From Acytostelium subglobosum LB1 (lineage: Eukaryota; Evosea; Eumycetozoa; Acytosteliales; Acytosteliaceae): 64,000 nucleotides of DNA. Location of the stretch: NCBI RefSeq assembly GCF_000787575.1, contig NW_012236520.1:62001-126000 (forward strand), given 5' to 3'. Below the pieces are notes generated by a model. That model did no database searches. It was not told the DNA's origin and saw nothing but the letters and a program-made list of their open reading frames with translations. Positions within the stretch are counted from its first letter, which is position 1. Each line of letters starts with the position of its first letter. Below, one piece after another: positions 9,358-21,457 of the stretch. Both the position numbers and the translations under genes were made by a program.

Positions 9358-11869
9358 ATGTCGTCGTCCAACATCAACCTACTCTCAAAGGATGAGAGAG
9401 AGTTAGAGGACTCTTCATATGTCTATAATCCAATACATGACAATCACATCATCAATAACAACAAGGACATTGGCGGAAGTAACAGTGGCAGTGGTAGCAG
9501 TAGTAACTACAACAACAATAACAACAATAATAATAACAATGGTGGTACAGGCGTCAACATTGCCACCAACAACAACAACACATCAAAACGTGTATCACTA
9601 TTCCAAACTGTACCCGATCAGCCAATGACCTATGAGGACCTTGGCATCCCTGCAGGTACCAATGCGCTCGAGGCCAAACACATGATCCAGAATCACATGT
9701 TTGGTTTCCGTCCATTCAAGAGCAAGATCTCCAAGAAGAGGCTTGAGGATCGTTCGCCTGAAGTCCGTCGTCTCTACACCGAGAACCCAGTCATTGAACA
9801 AGGTGTAAACTCCATTGGCAACTATGTCTACACCATCTTCTTTGGAGTCATACTCTATCTCGTCTACGCTCTTGTTAGTATATTACTATTGTATGTATAT
9901 GTATATCTTCAACGATGAGTCCATCATCCATTGGACGAGCCAATCCCTAACAACATCATACATCATACTACATACAGTATTACATATTTCGGTGTACCAT
10001 ATGCCAAGATCACTTGGACTTTGAAAGACTTTGTATTGTGGCCCTTTGGAAGATATCTTCAAAAGACTTTGTACTCTAGCCGTCTGAACAACGACAGTGA
10101 AAAGCAGCCACTCAAGGCCAAGCCATCACACTCCCCACCTCCCTCCATATCATTGAAGATTGGCGCCGTCCTCTTCTACATCATTGCTGCACCAATCATC
10201 ATCATCTTTGAAGGCTTTGCCATGATGATGTCTTGGTTCGTTGTTGTTATGATACCAACCTCCAAAGTATGTCGATCCATCGATCATTCATTCACTCAAT
10301 CCATTCATACTAACAAACCTACCTACCTCATTCATAGATGCACTTGAGAATATTGAAGAACCTCTTAAGTGATCCACTTAGCTTGAGGGTGGAACAACAC
10401 ATCCCACGCACAGACTGCATCATCCTTGCCTATCCAGTCGAAGCCATCAACTTCCAATACTACAAGTTCAGTATCAATGGAATGAATGTCTGTTTGGTCA
10501 GTAAGTACATCATCATTCATTCAATCAATCAATGATCAATGTGTATCTAACAATCAATCAATGAAACATGTCTAGACCTTCTTCCATTCGTTGTTCTGTC
10601 ACTTATCTTTGGATTCTTCTTGGAGCATCACATTCATCCACTGGTAATCTTCCTTTGCTGTGTACTGTCTACAGTCCCTCTGTCCTATTACAACTGCAAG
10701 GCCATTGCCACACTGTCTGCGCAAACCAGTTTTGCAGTTGGTGCACTTATCAATGCAAGCTTTGGATCAATCATCGAGCTCATTCTCTACGTGGTGTCAC
10801 TCAGCAATGGACAGGTGGAGGTTGCGCGCTCAGCCGTCACTGGCTCATTGCTTGGCGCCATGCTTCTCGTGCCCGGCTTGGCAATGGTCGTTGGAGGCAT
10901 CAAGCACAAGGAGCAGCGATTCAATCACACAGTGATGGGTGTCAACACTGTTTTGCTGATGGTGGCCATTGTCGGCATCTTTGCGCCAACCATCCTCTAC
11001 AAGACCTACGGCAACTATCAACTAAACTGCAGCCAGTGCTCAGACATCGTTGGCAACGTCACGTGTAGTGTGTGCGAGTACGTCCAGAACGACATCCAGG
11101 ACGATCCCGTATGGACCCAGAAGGCACGTGCTGTCCAATATGCCGTGTCCGCTGTGCTGCCCATCGCCTACTTCATCGGACTGCTGTTCACATTGAAGAC
11201 CCACACTCATATCTTGCACGTCGACGAGAAGAAGGGCGAGGCTGGCGGCAGTTCGCACGGCCACTCACACGGTGGCGACGCAGAGTCTGAAGGCGAGTCC
11301 GAATGGTCTAGATCACAGTGCATCGTCATTCTCTGTGTATGCACAACAATGTTTGCGTTGATCAGTGAGAAGCTTGTGGACACGATCGATCCTGTCGTCA
11401 CGACATTCCATCTTACACCCGAGTTCCTCGGCATCACCATTCTTGGCATTGTTCCCACCGCTGCCGAGTATCTCAATGCCGTTCAGTTTGCCCTGCACAA
11501 CAACATGCCTCTCGCGCTTGAGATTGGTGCCTGTGGATCAGTCCAAATCACTCTCTTCCAAATTCCAGTCCTTGTATTCATATCGGCAATCATGAGCCAA
11601 TTGTAAGTGTCGCATCCCTCCTCCCTTCCTCCCGCCAAGTGCACGGATTCCTCAACTGACATTCATTCCTCTCATCAATATATACTTATAGTACTGGACA
11701 TGGATCATTCAATCTAATATTCCCCATCATTGACTTCTATGCAGTGTTCCTTGGAGCAGTGATTATGAACCTGGTGTTCGCCAATGGAAAGACAAACTAT
11801 TTCATTGGATCGACACTTTGTATTGTATATCTAATCATTGTCTTTGTATTCTTCTTTACTCCATCATAA
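9358..11869 (+). CDS. Cation/proton exchanger of the CaCA superfamily (CAX/Vnx1-like)
   Basis: Five exons: 9358-9890, 9978-10266, 10338-10500, 10576-11602 and 11692-11869, giving 729 aa. The long cytosolic N-terminus carries Asn/Ser runs, then hydrophobic segments begin near residue 160. The two alpha-repeats are visible: ALINASFGSIIELILYV and LGIVPTAAEYLNAVQFAL. Between them is a luminal Cys-rich loop (NCSQCSDIVGNVTCSVCEYV) and a cytosolic His-rich loop (HGHSHGG). Known relatives exchange calcium, sodium or potassium for protons across vacuolar or acidocalcisome membranes. The first repeat has Ser where classical CAX proteins have Asn (GNxxE), as in the long Vnx1-type branch. Ion choice cannot be read from sequence. 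Confidence 0.88.
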
Positions 11870-12198
11870 AACTCTCAGCAGTAGTGTTGTCTGGCTGACT
11901 ACACTTCTGTTGCTGGCTGTTAGGCATAAGCCGGCATCTTCATATATGTTACTTCAAACATTCACAAGAGGTGATTGGAGGTTGTTATTATTACTTCATA
12001 CATCGTCCAATATAATATTTGATAGAGTTGATCATAGTTGAGGATAATGAGGCAACATGAAGACTGATGCTATCCTTCCTTTAAAATTGAATCTGGTTTC
12101 TTTTCAATGACAAAAGCGACAATAAGTAGTTGGTTGATCAAAAGACATCTTCCATTGATGTGATGTTCCCATAGGATGCTCTATTCTTATATGGGTAG
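11870..12198. other. Convergent spacer with a short dispersed repeat
   Basis: No gene seen. Positions 12003-12065 resemble 13846-13893 on the far side of the neighbouring gene, sharing the block gataatgaggcaac. Confidence 0.6.
12003..12065 (+). repeat. Copy A of a diverged direct repeat
   Basis: Shares tccaa-taatat-atttgat-agagttga and gataatgaggcaac-tgaag with 13846-13893, the copies lying on either side of the secreted-protein gene. The gene-proximal copy lacks about 10 bases. Confidence 0.5.
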
Positions 12199-13785
12199 TT
12201 AGTGGGAAGCAACAAAGGCGATGACGTCATTGTTCAGACTGAATGGAAGTGTCGTGTTGAATGATTCCAAAGTCTCCAAGTCAACTCGCTCATAGTAGAG
12301 TCCTGCACCATATCCAAGCATGATGACATAACCATTCACGTCATAAGTGAATGGAGGGCAGCTGTCAAGGTCTGGGAACGCTAGGAGAGAACTCACATAG
12401 ACCTCTGTGATGGTCAACTGTTCAAGATCAGCTTTAAGAATCGAGTAGGCATAATCATTGTTGCGAGCTGCTCCAAAGTAAGGTGTGTTGTTATAGGTGA
12501 ACATTGCCCAAACTCCATCCTGGAAGCCATTCAGATAACTGACTGGGATGTCAAAGAACTCCACTGTCCTCTCAGATGGTGAGAACTTCATGATTCGATT
12601 CATCGACATGTTGGATCTGAACTGTGCCATTCCAAACAGGCATCCATCATCTGTCAGTCCTTGACCCATGATGAACTCAGTGGCAAATGATGGCAACCAG
12701 AATGTGTTCCTGAGTGAGTGGCGATTGAGTGAGATTGGTTAGATTGATGAATGATCATGTGGATGGGCTCACGTACGTCATGTTTCGTTTGTAATCATAT
12801 TGATAGATGATTGGATTGTTCTCGAGCATGAAGAAGTAACCCAGTGCTGGAAGATAGGCCACATTGCCAACTGGTTCATAGAATAGTTCCCACGGTGTAG
12901 GTCGGGTACACTTCGGCAGTGGATGGAAGCAGTGTTGCCGAGTTGGTCTGAACGTCAGTGATTGAACGAGTGAGAGGGTGGAAGGTTAGTCAATGAGCTT
13001 AGATAGAGTTGAGAATATAATATACATGCACTTGGGTCATAACCATAGAGATCTCCAAGGGTTGTGAGGAAGCAGGCCTCATCTTGTTGGTTGATGAACA
13101 TTGAAGTGAGGTTGTTGCATGTGTTGAAAGTGTCGTTGTTGATGTAATTATGGTGAATCACTTTGCCGGTACTGACATTGTATGAGACGAATTGGTTGTC
13201 GCAAGTGAGTATGCTCAAGAATGTCGGAACGGGTCTGGATGATCGTTGAGAAGCACTTGAGGCCTGGTCGTGACTTGGTTCAATTGTGAATGCCTGATCG
13301 ATATCGAGATCGTCAGATGACAGTTGAGTCGTGCAGATTGTTCCTGTCATGTTCATGCCAGTGGATTGGAGAGTGATAAACATGATCTCGGCGACGCCAT
13401 CAGCTGGGACATCAAAGACAACGTCATAATAATGAACCTCTGTTTCAAAGGCCGTGCCAACGATTGAATAGAATGAGTTGAGCATCGAGTAGCCAAACAT
13501 CACAGTCCATTGGTTGATGCCATAGGGAACGGGAACGTTGACGAAAGACAGCGAGGCGGCCTTGATCGTGTAAGGTGCTGTGAGATTGGTCACGCTGATC
13601 ACTTGGATGGTATTCAATGGAAAGGTGGGTGTGTCGATGGAGAAGCACTCTGTGACACCGTCCTCCTGTTGATGTGCTTGAACCTGTCCATAATCGTGTT
13701 GTTGCACCAAAGGTCCAACAAAAATGACAACGATCAAAGCAAAGCTGAACCTCTGTTGCAATGTTGTTGATGATGATAAGTACAT
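12199..13785 (-). CDS. Secreted or surface protein of unknown family
   Basis: Three coding blocks on the minus strand: from about 13785 to about 13030, 12947-12777 and 12709-12199. The chosen start (MYLSSS...) puts a hydrophobic signal-like stretch FALIVVIFVGPLV in the first 30 residues; an upstream in-frame Met lies at 13851. Many N-x-S/T sites and scattered cysteines suggest a secreted glycoprotein. Later blocks have short repeats of a propeller-like pattern (VAYLPALGYFFMLENN, TYDVNGYVIMLGYGAG). The second and third blocks join cleanly (AC|gtacgt...cag|G), but every GT near the end of block one is in a phase that does not fit block two, so that junction is unresolved or carries a frame error. 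No function assigned. Confidence 0.6.
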
Positions 13786-13845
13786 TCGCGATGATGTATT
13801 AATACAAATAATAGGAATAACGTTGATGATGAATGATACATTATG

Positions 13846-13893
13846 GTCCAAGTAATATATTTGATCAGAGTTGAAGATAATGAGGCAACTTGA
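13846..13893 (+). repeat. Copy B of a diverged direct repeat
   Basis: Same orientation as 12003-12065; contains gataatgaggcaac. A weaker relative (gatcagaagttaacgataatga) appears near 18500. Confidence 0.5.
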
Positions 13894-14702
13894 AGTCGGC
13901 TTGCTTTAATTTTGTAAGTCCTAAGAAACCTACAATGACAAATCCAGGAAACCTTGGAAGACAAATGCGACAATGGTGCCCTTTCCAGTGGTTGACCAAC
14001 TTGATGTATTGAAGGAGATTCAATCGAGTGACATCCTGTCGCTTTGCTCGAACGAACCAGTCAAGCCAAGCTAATATATGTGCGTCGAACAAGTTGATTG
14101 GAATCTATATGGATACGATGTTATGTCCGAAGTCCTCAATCAATCAGTCAGTCAGTCAGTCGTTCAATCAATCAAATATTCAATTGACATGTTTGCATAC
14201 TTGTATACCCAATAAGGTTTGCCGATGGTTGGATGGGTGGACACTCCGCACGTCACATGTCATTCATGGCCCACAGGTGTATTGCGATAATAATTACCTC
14301 TTCCTCTGTCAACTTCTCTTTCCACTCCACGGACTTGTGTGAAGGTGACAATCAGGTCATTAAATTACAAGTGTTCCCATCAAAACTACTTCCCTTTTGA
14401 AGTGTTTTGCCCAGGAATGCACCAATCTATGGGTTAATAAAAATCAAAAAGTAATAAATGTCGACAAAAAGTGAGTGTCACAAACTTTCTTGATTCACAC
14501 ACAAAGAACCCACAATCTCACTAACCCCAGAACAACCCACACAGTAGTCATCTCACATTCCCACGCTCACTCACACATACAAATAATTCTATCTCTTCCG
14601 CGTGTGTGTGTCCTAACTCAACTGCTCACCAACTCACTCATTAACTCTCACACCACTCATTCAATTCAATTCTCTCTCTGTCATCCAACAACTATTAATT
14701 AT

Positions 14703-14735
14703 TCACTTCACTCACTTCACTCACTTCACTCACCT
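14703..14735 (+). repeat. Tandem 9-bp repeat (CACTTCACT)
   Basis: Between three and four units of a nine-base motif in the leader region upstream of atg4. Confidence 0.8.
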
Positions 14736-14978
14736 CCACTATTCCACATCATCTTATGTTCGTTGTTGTTGGTAGTTGTTGTTGAGTTATCAATAACAAA
14801 CGTTCATTTCATGTTGTTTACCTACTACTACAAGTGAAGCATCACCAGGCAACACTGAAGAAGTAGAGAATAATAAGTTTAAGAAGAAGAAAGAAGAAGA
14901 AAGAAGAATCGTGTCAGACAAGACCGAGATAGTTAGATAGATAAATAGACAAAAGAAATAGTTACATAGATAGATAGA

Positions 14979-15742
14979 ATGTTCACAACATCCAAATTCA
15001 CACAAGACCAACACCAACACCAACACCAGCATCAGTCGTGTTCGTCAGGTGCTCAATCAACACCAACGGCCTTGATGTATCAGGTACAGAAGCAGCCACA
15101 GTTGGACAAACAACCACAGATTGTACCATCGTTGGAAATACAGCAACCTCAGTTGGACAGACAGCAACAGCAGTACGTGTTGCAGGCGAAGCAGAAGCAA
15201 CAGAGAATGCAACAGGCACAGTTGAAGTCACTCGCTCAGTTGAGCAGCAGTCAGCCCCCACTTCACCATCATCATGGTCAATCCAATCAGCAGCAGCAAC
15301 AACTACAAAGATCTTTGCCAAGTGCTGCAGCGGCCGTAGCCGCTGAGAAGAAGAAGAATATATTCGATATATACAAGAGTAGCAAGCAGAAGATTATGAT
15401 ATCATTCTATAATATTTATCGAAACTGTTTGTGTCAATCATCATCATCATCATCATCGTCATCTCAGTCACGACATCACCCTCTCCTGACACCAATCAAT
15501 CAATCAATCAACTACTACCTCTAGATCCCTCAAGTCCACCCTCTTTCACAAGCTCACCTCTATGGATGATGGGTCAATGTTACAGCTCCCCAAGCCCTGT
15601 GCCTCCTTTGCAATCTCGCACTCCTCAGCCACACATTAGTAACACTGATCATCAGCAGCAGCAACAACAACAACAGCAACAGCTACCAGCCTGGCTAAGT
15701 ACATTCTTCCAACCATCCAACAATAATCAGGCACAGCACAAC

Positions 15743-15774
<32 letters not shown>

Positions 15775-17437
15775 TCAGTACAAGTGTAATAATAGCAACA
15801 ACAACAACAATAATAACAACAGTCATCAACTCACAACTACTTTTACATCAAAGGATGATGTTGATCGATTTGTCGCCGACTTTAAGTCGATACTATGGAT
15901 AAGTTATCGAAAGGACTTCCTACCCTTTGCCAACACGACCATCACCACCGACATTGGCTGGGGTTGCATGGTCCGTACCGGTCAGATGCTGCTGGCTAGG
16001 GCATTGCTCAAGTACTTTTACAAGAATGGTATGATCATTCATTCAATCAATCGATCAAAGTATACTTACTAACGCTTGCTAAAGAGAGGATACCTGATGT
16101 GGACAAGAATCGACAACATACCAACTATAGGAGAGTCATGACGTGGTTCTATGACAGCCCTTCGAAGGAGTCGCAATACTCTATTCATCAAATTGTAAAT
16201 AAGAACAAACTCATCATAAAGTACCACAACAGCAAGCTGAAAGACTTTGACATCGAGTCCGACGACGACTGGAAGAACATCGAGGAATGGTTCTCGCCCA
16301 CAAAGATTGCCATCGTCCTCAGACATCTGGTCAAGTCACACAGCGCCATCAAGCGAGACGTAACAATGTACGTGCCATCTGATGGCGTGGTGTACAAGGA
16401 TCACGTTCGAAAGCTATGCACTGCCACCGCCAGCCACAGCAACAACAATTCATATGTCGATACGAGCAGTGTGATCAGTAGCTCATTCATTACGAGTGCT
16501 GGCGACTGGAGTGGCATCAGTGGCGCAGACTCTGAGTTTGCCATGGACACTGGCAGCCAGCACCTATCGTCACAGGCCATCCCTCATCCGGTCTTGGCCA
16601 GCACGATCGCCAGTCCCTCATCGATCAAGTCGAACAGCAGCAGTCTGAGCGGCGACGAGTCATCGCACATTGGCAATCATGGCAACCCGGCGCCCTTTAA
16701 GGACCCGCTGACGTGCCCCGACGAATTTGAGCCACCACGCTGGAAGTCCATCATCATACTCATCCCCATCAAGCTGGGCGTCGAGAAGCTCAATGAAGTC
16801 TACTTCCAAGAGATCAAGGCAATGCTAGAGATACCTCAGAGCATTGGAATCATTGGTGGCAAGCCCAAACAATCATTCTATTTCGTTGGTCATCAAGACG
16901 ACAGTCTATTCTACCTCGATCCTCACTTTGTTCATGACACTGTCAATCCCAATGACATTACCTTTGCTGATGTATGTGTATCATATCCTTAAAGTCCTAT
17001 CCCAATCCAGCCAGCCATCTAACCAATCAATCAATCAATCATTACAGACCTATCACTGTTGTATACCTCAGAAGATGTCGATATCTCAGTTAGATCCATC
17101 GATGGCCATTGGATTCTTTTGTCGAACAGAAGCTGACTTTGAAGATTTCTGCAAGAGGATACGCGATGTCGAGAAGAGTGGCTTCCCGATCGTGTCGATC
17201 GGTGACACCAGTCCAGACTACCAGGTGGAGAGCGATGATGTCGATCTCAACGACTTTGAGGAGGAGTTGGAGCACTCGTTCATCAACAACCTTCACGACC
17301 AAATGTCAGAGTTTGTCGGCGGTGGCAGCAGCAATGTAGTCAGTGGTGGTGCCAACAACAACAGCAACAGCAACAGCAGTAGTAACAATACGACAGATGA
17401 TGAAGATGGCATAGATGGATTCACAGTTGTCAACTGA
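14979..17437 (+). CDS. atg4: Atg4 cysteine protease (autophagy)
   Basis: Four exons: 14979 to about 15432, 15525-16028, 16085-16971 and 17048-17437, about 744 aa. Atg4 cleaves the C-terminus of Atg8 and removes its lipid during autophagy (family C54). The catalytic Cys is in DIGWGCMVRTGQ (exon 2) and the Asp-His pair in YLDPHFVH (exon 3), preceded by IGIIGGKPKQSFYFVG. Large Gln/Asn/Ser/His runs fill residues 1-270 and a Ser-rich insert splits the protease domain. The C-terminus ends DGIDGFTVVN, a possible Atg8-interacting motif. The exon 1 donor is non-consensus: frame requires GT at 15427 or 15433, while the acceptor (ctctag) at 15524 is good. Confidence 0.9.
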
Positions 17438-17559
17438 TTTCGATCACGCAGTAAACTACTACACTCACCTCAAGAAGGGACTTTGTTTAGTTAACCATGT
17501 CCTGCCTAATATTGCATTGGATAGAGATCGAATGAATGAATGACTGGATGAATGTATGT

Positions 17560-18443
17560 TTATGCTCTGTTGACAAACACTTCTTCGGGCAGTCTGACCA
17601 AGACGTCGATACCGGAAGTGATGTGAGATGGTGCCTTGACATTCCTTCCATTGGCAAAGTGCAACACATTGCTGTTGCTCAGATCACTGATTGACTGTAC
17701 CTTCATCACAACCTCTGTTGGTCCCTTAAAGTCAAGTACCTTGTCATTGTAGTTGAGAAAGCTGTATTGGGAGTCCTCTGTAGAGTTGTGCAATATGTAC
17801 GGCATGCGTGTGTTAGGGACTGGTGAAGATGATGACAGTTGACCAACTATATGTATAACATACTTGGGAGGTACTCAATGTAATGACTATAGATACCCAA
17901 TTGCTTTGTATCCTTGACGACCAGTGGCTCAGCTTCCTCATCATCAGACTCTTTGAACACCAAGCCTTCCTTGGTCTTCTCAGCAAACGTGTAGTACAAT
18001 CTCTCCAACTCTACTCCCTCCAATGTCTCTGCACTTCTAAACTTTACAGACATCTTTGTACCATCGATTGCATTCCTAAAGTCGGCCTACATATGATGTT
18101 GTGTCAATGTCCTGCATCCACAGCCTACATCATCATCTTCAACCTATACATACCAAGATGAAACCACCTCTCATTGCCACCTTTTGATGCTCGACCTTTG
18201 TAGTCTCCAACAGTTTACCCTTGTGCTCTATGAGTATACCTCTTTTCAGATCACCAGCATCCAACTCATAGAATCTCTTGCTGTATTGAAGTGTCTGGCA
18301 GGTTAGGTTGAGGTGAGTGAGTATGTAAGTATGATGGGCTGACTAATCGACAACAAACAACAACATACCTGTGTGAAGCATCTGTTGAACAGAGGTGTGC
18401 TTGTCAATGATCTAGTAATCAGTTTATTGGCAATGGTATTCAT
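17560..18443 (-). CDS. Mitochondrial elongation factor P-like protein
   Basis: Four exons: 18443-18369, 18294-18154, 18086-17864 and 17819-17560, giving 232 aa. The first exon encodes a basic, Ser/Thr-rich presequence (MNTIANKLITRSLTSTPLFN) typical of mitochondrial import. The body matches EF-P: LDAGDLKRGILIEHKGKLLE (KOW-like domain, with Lys in the loop position EHKGK), AMRGGFILADFRNAIDGTK and the OB domain ending with APSHITSGIDVLVRLPEEVF. EF-P eases ribosome stalling during peptide bond formation. Neighbouring atg4 converges; PA2G4 diverges. Confidence 0.88.
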
Positions 18444-18847
18444 TGTATTAAAGTATATGTATATATGTTATGTATGTTTAATGTCGATGTTATCAAGCAT
18501 GTGATCAGAAGTTAACGATAATGAAGTTCAAGATCAAAACATACAAAGCATTGATAAGTGTGAATGAATGAACGAGTGCTCGTCCGACACCATCCATCGA
18601 TTACCCCCACACACTACCACCTTCACTCACGTGACGATACTGGATACAAACACCCTACTACGTACATACTTGATCACTTCACCTTCCATCCATCACATCC
18701 ATCCACCATGTAGGTATCCCTGTGTCCATCAATCCATCTGTCTGAATCAGCTCATTCAATTTGGATACCCAATCAACTTCAACCTCTAACAATCATTCAT
18801 TCATCAATCAATCAACTTTAAATCAATCAATATAATACAGATACACA
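18444..18847. other. Divergent spacer (bidirectional promoter)
   Basis: No gene seen. Lies between the EF-P-like and PA2G4 genes. Pyrimidine-rich stretches and TCAA runs precede the PA2G4 start. Confidence 0.6.
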
Positions 18848-20262
18848 ATGTCAAAGAACATCCACGAGACCGAGCATTCAGAAGAAGAGGAGATTGAGGA
18901 TCTCACCTCACCATGGGTTGTCACCTGTTACCAATCCGCTGCTGTCATTGCTAACCGTATGTGTGTTTCACGAATGAATGCATGCACAAGAAAGAATGAA
19001 CCAATGAGTACTCATTCTTCCCAATCAATCAATCAATCAATCAAACAATCAAATGATGATATCCAGTCGCTTTGAAGCATGTCATTACCAAGTGTGTCGA
19101 TGGCGCCAACATTTTGGATGTCTGCACTGCTGGAGATGATCTCATCACCACTGAGTTGTCAAAGACCTTCACCAAGCGTAAGGGACTTGAGAAGGGAATT
19201 GCCTTCCCAACTTCCATCTCTGTCAACAACTGCGTTGGTCACTTCTCCCCACTCAAGGGTGACACACGTACTCTCAAGACTAACGATGTTGTCAAGATGT
19301 AAGTGTCATCATCATCATTGTGATTGATCGATTGGTCCACAACAGTTCTCGATCAAACAGCAACAGCAACAACAACAGCGACATCAACAGCCAAACAACA
19401 GGGACTGAACAAACAGCTAATACATCACACCAAACCTCATAATAGCGACCTTGGAGCTCACATTGATGGTTACATTGCCCTTGGAGCTTATACACACATT
19501 GTTGGAACCACTCAACCAGTCACTGGAAAGGTTGCCGACGCCATCTGCGCCGCCTACTACGCATTGGAGTGTGCTCTCAGAATGATCAGACCAGGCAACA
19601 AGGCCTCGGACGTCACTGATGTCATTCAAAAGATCGCCGACACTTACCACGTCAGCGCCGTGCAGGGTATCCTGTCGCACGACCTCAAGCGCTTCGTTTT
19701 GGACGGTGAGAAGGTCATCTTCAACAAGATGCCCGTCGGCCAGAAGATCGAGAACGCAGAGTTTGCCGAGAATGAGGTGTACTGCATCGACATTGTCATC
19801 TCGACCGCCGAGGGCAAGGTTAAGGAGCTCAACGACCGCACCACCATCTTCAAGCGCGACGTCAACCAGAACTACATGGTCAAGCTGCAGTCGGCCAAGG
19901 ACTTCATGAAGGAGGTCAACACCCGCTTCCCCTCCATGCCATTCAGCTTGCGTCAGGTGACTGACGAGAGAAAGGCCAAGCTCGCTCTGTCCGAGTGTCT
20001 TACTCACCGTCTGCTCAACGCCTTCCCAGTGCTCTACGAGAGGGATGGCGAGTTCGTCGTCCAGTTCAAGACCACCGTGTTGGTCCTCCCCTCTGGCAAC
20101 CAGAAGCTCACCACCAACGACTTCCCACTTCCACACGTCTCATCTACCTTCTCGCTCGACGCCGCCATCAAGGAGCTGGCTGAGAAGCCACTCAAGGCTG
20201 CTAAGAAGGCCAAGGCACCAGCTGCTGCTGCCCCAGCCACCGACGCCATGGACACCAAGTAA
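18848..20262 (+). CDS. pa2g4: Proliferation-associated protein PA2G4/Ebp1
   Basis: Three exons: 18848-18956, 19067-19298 and 19446-20262, giving 385 aa, close to the 394 aa of human PA2G4. It has the pita-bread fold of M24 metallopeptidases (KGIAFPTSISVNNCVGHFSPLKGD, DLGAHIDGYIALGAYTHIVG, SAVQGILSHDLKRFVLDG) but the family is not an active peptidase. PA2G4 binds ribosomes near the tunnel exit and affects growth and rRNA processing. The C-terminus is Lys/Ala-rich, matching the RNA- and nucleolus-binding tail. An acidic N-terminus (HSEEEEIEDL) is also typical. Confidence 0.95.
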
Positions 20263-20401
20263 ATGCTTGTCAAAGTTTGTTATCTGAACCATTCATTCAT
20301 TATCTTGTCTTGGTATTATAATACCCTATGTTACATAATATATTTGATTGATTGAGATTGAATGATTGGATGATTGATGGATGGAGTGTGATCATATGGG
20401 T

Positions 20402-21457
20402 CTATGATGATGATGACTTTGATCCATTATTGTCGTTGGGTCCATTGCCATTGTTGTCACTACTGTTGCTGTTGTTGCTGACAAAGACATCAGACTTGCA
20501 AACTGGACACATTCCTTTGATTATTAACCAATTATCTATACAATCGGAATGATAGTGATGTTGACAAGGCAGCGTCTTTAAACGCTCACCAACTTCGAAT
20601 CCACTCAGACATATCGAGCATTCCACCGGTGCATCACCTGACTTTGTGGCACCATTCAACTCATCCAACTCCTTCTGTCCAACCAAATGATTCACTGGCA
20701 GCGACTCAATCTGTTCCTTCTTTGCTGCACCATAATTCTGATTGTTATCATCCAATGCCAGTAGCATCTCATAGTCTATGAACGCGCGATAGATAGTAAG
20801 GTAAGTATCATCAAACATTGATTCCATCATTCAATCAATCAATCAATCAATCATACCATTGGAGTTGAAGTCTCTGTCCATGAGAGTGAGTTGTAGACTC
20901 AGGGGTATGTTGAACATTTGTGTCAGACGTGATAGATGTTGTGGATGCCTAGAGGCATGCATTCGATGTGTTGTTGATGTGCTGCTGTTGGTGCTTGATC
21001 CCAACCATCCATGTTGATGTTGTTGTTGTCGTCCAGAGGAGGAGACACCGCCGACACCTCCGCCGCCAGAGTATAAAAAGAACAGTCCATTGCCACCAAG
21101 CTTATAATAACCAATAATACATAATAGTTGATAGATTAACATAACGGTGAATACCAATGTCATCATCCATATCCAATGTGTCAGTGTCATCTGTATCAAA
21201 GTCCATAGTATCGAGTAGACAATCGATGCCAATACTATCAATGCACTTAAATGATTGACTATAAATTCTAATGTATTCTTGATGTTTGAAAGTAGGTTGT
21301 TATTGTTGTTATTGTTATTGATGTTGTTGTTGGTGACATTGTTGGTGTTGTTGTTGTTGGTGATGTTGTTGGTGTTGTCAGAGTTGTTGATGATGTTGTT
21401 GTTGTTGATGTTGGTATTACCCTGGTCAGGGACATGTTCCACTTCAGCTGTTGACAT
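20402..21457 (-). CDS. Membrane RING-H2 finger protein, probable E3 ubiquitin ligase
   Basis: Two exons: 21457-20857 and 20775-20402, giving 324 aa. The intron acceptor is at 20776, which joins DRDFNSN to DYEMLLALDD, a segment conserved just before RING domains of this type. The RING is C3H2C3: CSICLSGF, then CQHHYHSDC and CPVCKSD (about residues 250-295). The N-terminal part is Asn-rich followed by two adjacent hydrophobic segments (about residues 70-120). RING-H2 proteins bring an E2 to substrates; membrane anchoring suggests endosomal or ER substrates. The C-terminus is Asn/Ser-rich. Confidence 0.85.

Larger units (their letters stand above)
13786..14978. other. 1.2-kb divergent spacer
   Basis: No gene seen. 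It separates the secreted-protein gene from atg4. Contents: copy B of the diverged repeat (13846-13893), TCAG/TCAA runs at 14138-14175, a nine-base tandem repeat at 14703-14735, and an AG-rich stretch at 14876-14910 just before the atg4 start. Open frames here are made of simple repeats and are not supported. Confidence 0.6.

Noticed and set aside
14475-15032. Long open frames in the spacer before atg4
   Set aside because: Made of CACTCA-type and CAACAC repeats, with no balanced composition or splice partner.
19417-20136. 239-codon open frame antisense to PA2G4
   Set aside because: Mirror of a GC-richer conserved gene; it has no independent support.
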